DNA of 64,000 nt from Mesostigma viride. Its lineage: Eukaryota > Streptophyta > Mesostigmatophyceae > Mesostigmatales > Mesostigmataceae. Below are positions 61,425-64,000 of the stretch, one piece after another. The first letter of the stretch is position 1; each line of letters opens with the position of its first letter. Both the position numbers and the translations under genes were made by a program. The stretch lies in NCBI GenBank assembly GCA_009746045.1, contig RPFO01000644.1, positions 401,001-465,000 of the forward strand, in the 5' to 3' direction. A model generated the notes under the pieces. It made no database searches. It was not told the origin of the DNA and was given only the letters and a program-made list of their open reading frames with translations.

Positions 61425-62247
61425 TGCAATCCCGCCCGCCCGCCCGCCCGCCCGCCGCGCCCCCCCCCCCCCCCCCCCCTCCCCCCACGCGCGCGTGCGC
61501 ATACGCATGCACACATGCACACACACAACACTAACCTTCCACTGAACGCAAGGCTCAACGCCTCATAGAAATTGCAAGTAGAAATGCGTGGTAGCGGCGC
61601 CCAGCGGGCTAACGCATGTGAATTAAGGATAAATTGATGACTATCTTCGCTCCTCCGAAAGGATTTCCAATGTAATGTAATAAACCCATTTCCCCCATTA
61701 ATAAAAAAAATGCTTTCGGCAAACAAGTGGTCTAACCACTGACCAAAGCAAGGCAGGATACAACCAGAAACGTCCCTGCTACGCAAAGGTTGAAGCTAAC
61801 AGTAGTATACATGCTTGGACTTTCTCAAATTGTGCACCTATTAAGTCTATTGCATGCATGTCATTACAGCATCTCTGGTGAGCTCGCACAGCCATCACGT
61901 CGGTCTCTATAACAGGTACACAAACCGTAAAAGACGTACAGATCATGCAGCTAAGGGCTGAATTCACAGGGCTTACAGGTGGATTCCACGAGGGCTTCTT
62001 AATTCTTCGATACCATCCTGCATGCGGTAATTAAAACAGTAATTAAAGCAGCAATTAAAGCAGCAACAACAAATCCAAAGTCACTGCCCCCAGAGATGGC
62101 AGATGCGGCAAAGTTGTATAGTAGCAAACTACCGCGAATTCAGGTAATAAGCTCACCTTTAACCTCATCGATAACCCAGAAGTTTTGGATCATGCTCACC
62201 CCCAAAGGGAAGCCAATGGCTATGGCAATGCTCAAGCCTTGACCCAT
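53066..62247 (-). CDS. TSPO: TSPO/MBR family translocator protein, seven exons
   Basis: Exons: 62157-62247, 61977-62017, 60619-60697, 59413-59456, 58743-58793, 53694-53806, 53066-53153. Every junction is GT-AG and in phase, total 168 residues. Signatures of the tryptophan-rich sensory protein family follow in order: [38 protein letters not shown] then [17 protein letters not shown], and NLMIPYLAW then [12 protein letters not shown]. Five membrane helices are expected. Family members bind porphyrins or sterols and sit in mitochondrial, plastid or ER/Golgi membranes. The C-terminus ends KKEI, a KKxx dilysine motif that would favour ER retrieval. The gene is 9.2 kb because introns of up to 4.9 kb are filled with repeats. 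A degenerate copy of exon 3 lies at 60786-60835. TTACA at about 52909 may be the 3' signal. Confidence 0.92.
54245..54480. repeat. imperfect tandem repeat with CCGGTATGCTATATG in TSPO intron 6-5
   Basis: Three to four units containing ACCGGTATGCT, CAAGCAGGA and poly-C, preceded by CCGGTAATTACCGG. C-rich relatives occur at 55920-56000. Confidence 0.7.
56716..56912. repeat. 30-bp tandem repeat in the long TSPO intron
   Basis: Seven units of about 30 bp (ATAGAAGCTTTTGTTTAACT followed by ACTTTTACT). Isolated relatives lie at about 56028-56068 and 58665-58703, the latter 40 bp from exon 5. Confidence 0.8.
59655..59850. repeat. 28-bp minisatellite in TSPO intron
   Basis: Seven direct units of GGGCACTCTTTGGTCATCAC plus GTCGGCAC with exact 28-bp spacing (59655, 59683, 59711, 59739, 59767, 59795, 59823). 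There are no spacers, so it is not a CRISPR array. Confidence 0.9.
60786..60835 (-). pseudogene. degenerate duplicate of TSPO exon 3
   Basis: Plus-strand GCCATCGCCGTGTAC ... CAAAGATCCAGTCCTG repeats the sequence of exon 3 and its acceptor (60652-60700) about 137 bp upstream of it in the gene, with several changes and a deletion that destroy the frame. Confidence 0.7.
61350..61525. repeat. (AC)n, (CCCG)n and poly-C cluster in TSPO intron 2
   Basis: About 30 AC units (61352-61420), then CCCG units and a C18 run. Frames through it are spurious. Confidence 0.9.
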
Positions 62248-63440
62248 AGTTATATGGTAAAATATGAGCTAGCTGGCACGACGCCCAGGTGAGGAGGTCG
62301 GAGGAAAAGCAATTGATTGCGTGAAATGTAATTAAGAGGACACGATCTGGTGAGCCAAGAAGGCTTTGCCGAGTGCCGACCCACAAGGCTGCAACCGGTT
62401 ACAAATTGTAAACATCGACTGTGGCACGCAAACGTGCACACACAGGCCAGCACACTGAGCACAGGCCTCTCTCCATCCCCAGGGCCACGCACTTGCATCG
62501 CCGTTGATGCTGCTCTCGCGGTTGACCGATGCAGTTGACAGTTGACAGGTGAAACTAATTGACAAGTTGACTGGTTCTGCTGTTGGGTCACCAGAATGTG
62601 AACTTAATTCACGCCTTTTGCAGTGGGCTGGCTTAATAAGTTGTGTTGACGCCTTGAGTTGGGTCGAATAAGACTTCGGTTCTGAGTTCAAAGTACTTGA
62701 AAGCAGTATGTCTTAGTATCTTTATTTCAAATTAGTACAATTAATTAGAGAAATTCGCGCCTTAAGTTTTTGTTTTGACCGGAGTAGACCTCGAACCCAA
62801 CTTAAGGCGTGAATGATTCTAGGCTGACATTACAGACGATCCGCTGTAAGTACTTCTGCCTGCCCAGCCAAGTGCGCCCCGGAATATATCCCCGCGCTGT
62901 GCTTGTCGTCCAAGACGTTCGCATGGCAGGCATCTAACCCGCCATGGGAAACGCCATGTGATGGGTTGGATGCACTGAGTTGCGGTATGCTCTGCTTTGT
63001 TAAGATTTTTTCTCTGCCATCACATGCCCCATGTTAGTGTAGAGTTTGCATAGGGTTCTTTAATGTCAGCTCGCTGCGCGCGCCTTCGAATGCATTGATA
63101 CACTGCGCTTTCCATGGGTCGGTTCACGTGGCTAGCCGGGAGCTGACGAAGCGTTACCTGGGAAATTTTTATTAGCAATTGCTTGTGGGTTGAAGAAGAT
63201 TTGTTTGCGAATGTGAAGGTAGCGTTCTCTTAATTTTCTGCTCACTGGCTTTCTGGTGTCTTGTAACGTCGGCACCTGGCCGCTTGACTATGGATGAGGG
63301 CCATGGTTTGGGGGGGGTGACTACCTCTATCTTTTCTTTCGAAACGTATTGTGCGACATAAATCACGGTTTCAGGGTTTATGGCGTGGTTGGGCTGGCAA
63401 GCTTGTTAGCCCGCGAAAATTCCCTCCGGCGCCTAGATCA
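62248..63440. promoter_or_regulatory. divergent intergenic region between TSPO and ATG5
   Basis: 1.2 kb between the start codons of two divergent genes. It must hold both promoters and 5' leaders. No conserved motif or further gene was recognised. Confidence 0.5.
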
Positions 63441-64000
63441 ATGGCCACCGCGTTGCAGAGAGAGCTCTGGGCAGGCGCGGTTCCCATCAAGGTGTCCCTG
63501 CACGTGACTGAGATCACCAGCCTGCCGCCACCATCGCCGCTGTACCTGATAGCCCCCAGGCTCAGCTACCTTCCCTCCCTGGTCAGCCGAATTCGTGAGC
63601 ATTTTGATGGCGCGCTCCCCCTGGCCGGTTCCGACGCGCCTTGGTTCGAGTTCCAATCCGTCCCCTTGAAATGGCACATCCCAGTGGGCGTCCTCTTCGA
63701 CATCTTCAGCAACGACGCGCGGCTGCCCTGGGAGCTGACCATCCACTTCCGCTGCGCCTACCCCTCTGACCAGCTGCCCGCGTGTGACGTCAGCAGCAAC
63801 AACGGGGACGTGCGCTGGAACTACATGAACCAGCTCAAGGAGGCCACCTACCTCGCGTGCGGCTCCGCCAAGCCGGTCATGAGTCTTTCCAAGAAGGAGC
63901 AGGAGGACCTGTGGGAGAGCGTGCTGCGTACCCAACTGGACGAGTATCTCACCGCGTCCAGCAAGCTCCGTAGAGCCACCGGCACGTCCTCGCGGCCCAC
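63441..64000 (+). CDS. ATG5: autophagy protein ATG5, 5' part (runs off the window)
   Basis: Starts at ATG 63441 and is open to the edge (186 codons, no intron yet). Diagnostic ATG5 segments: RELWAGAVPIKVSLHVTEIT (residues 7-26), SPLYLIAPRLSYLPSLV (32-48), WFEFQSVPLKWHIPVGVLFD (68-87) and LPWELTIHFRCAYP (95-108). YMNQLKEATYL follows, where Lys133 corresponds to the acceptor lysine conjugated to ATG12, then LSKKEQEDLWESVLRTQLDEY. This is the N-terminal ubiquitin-like fold and the start of the helical region. The ATG12-ATG5 conjugate, with ATG16, promotes ATG8 lipidation at the growing autophagosome. Codon use is strongly GC-ending. It is divergent from TSPO. Confidence 0.95.
   Translation, partial: MATALQRELWAGAVPIKVSLHVTEITSLPPPSPLYLIAPRLSYLPSLVSRIREHFDGALPLAGSDAPWFEFQSVPLKWHIPVGVLFDIFSNDARLPWELTIHFRCAYPSDQLPACDVSSNNGDVRWNYMNQLKEATYLACGSAKPVMSLSKKEQEDLWESVLRTQLDEYLTASSKLRRATGTSSRP

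Overview
The window looks like nuclear DNA of a green alga (Chlorophyta or a close relative; species not determined) carrying one end of an integrated large DNA virus. The algal assignment rests on intron-rich housekeeping genes with GT-AG introns and GC-rich exons (CDC123, a TSPO/MBR protein, ATG5), TGTAA-type 3' signals, and LINE, copia and gypsy elements of algal type. The viral assignment of 1-16414 rests on compact intronless genes on both strands, AT-rich short intergenic promoters, two MSV199/KilA-N-like paralogues, a YABBY/HMG-like small protein, a GNAT-like protein, small Cys/His proteins and a long near-perfect inverted repeat. This fits a giant endogenous viral element of nucleocytoplasmic (NCLDV) type; a polinton-like virus cannot be excluded.

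Layout. 1-10275: viral single-copy region, with one gene (6922-8607) split by a 786-bp insertion that behaves like an intron-forming transposon. 10276-16414: a 6.1-kb palindrome (arms about 3.07 kb, centre 13345/13346) that duplicates five small viral genes and looks like two viral genome termini joined head to head. 16415-17498: host DNA beginning inside a truncated retroelement gag. 17499-24300: a young Ty1/copia-like element on the minus strand with two 0.58-kb LTRs, a TACAC target duplication and an unusual INT-PR-RT-RH order. 25186-29464: a decayed Ty3/gypsy element with a C5-cytosine methyltransferase domain between protease and reverse transcriptase. 30107-35643 (-): complete seven-exon CDC123. 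37085-39168 (+): last three exons of an unrecognised membrane protein, with a hAT-like MITE in an intron. 40356-52620: a nest of L1-like elements, comprising one near-complete ORF2, one wrecked ORF2 and three ORF1-only 'half-LINE' copies. 53066-62247 (-): complete seven-exon TSPO/MBR gene, 9.2 kb long because of repeat-filled introns. 63441-end (+): 5' part of ATG5.

Several viral frames (and the copia pol) break only at C/G homopolymers. The two palindrome arms themselves differ at one such run, so some breaks are probably sequencing errors and not decay. All splice sites were derived by reading the sequence, with phase and codon counts closing exactly; no database search was available.
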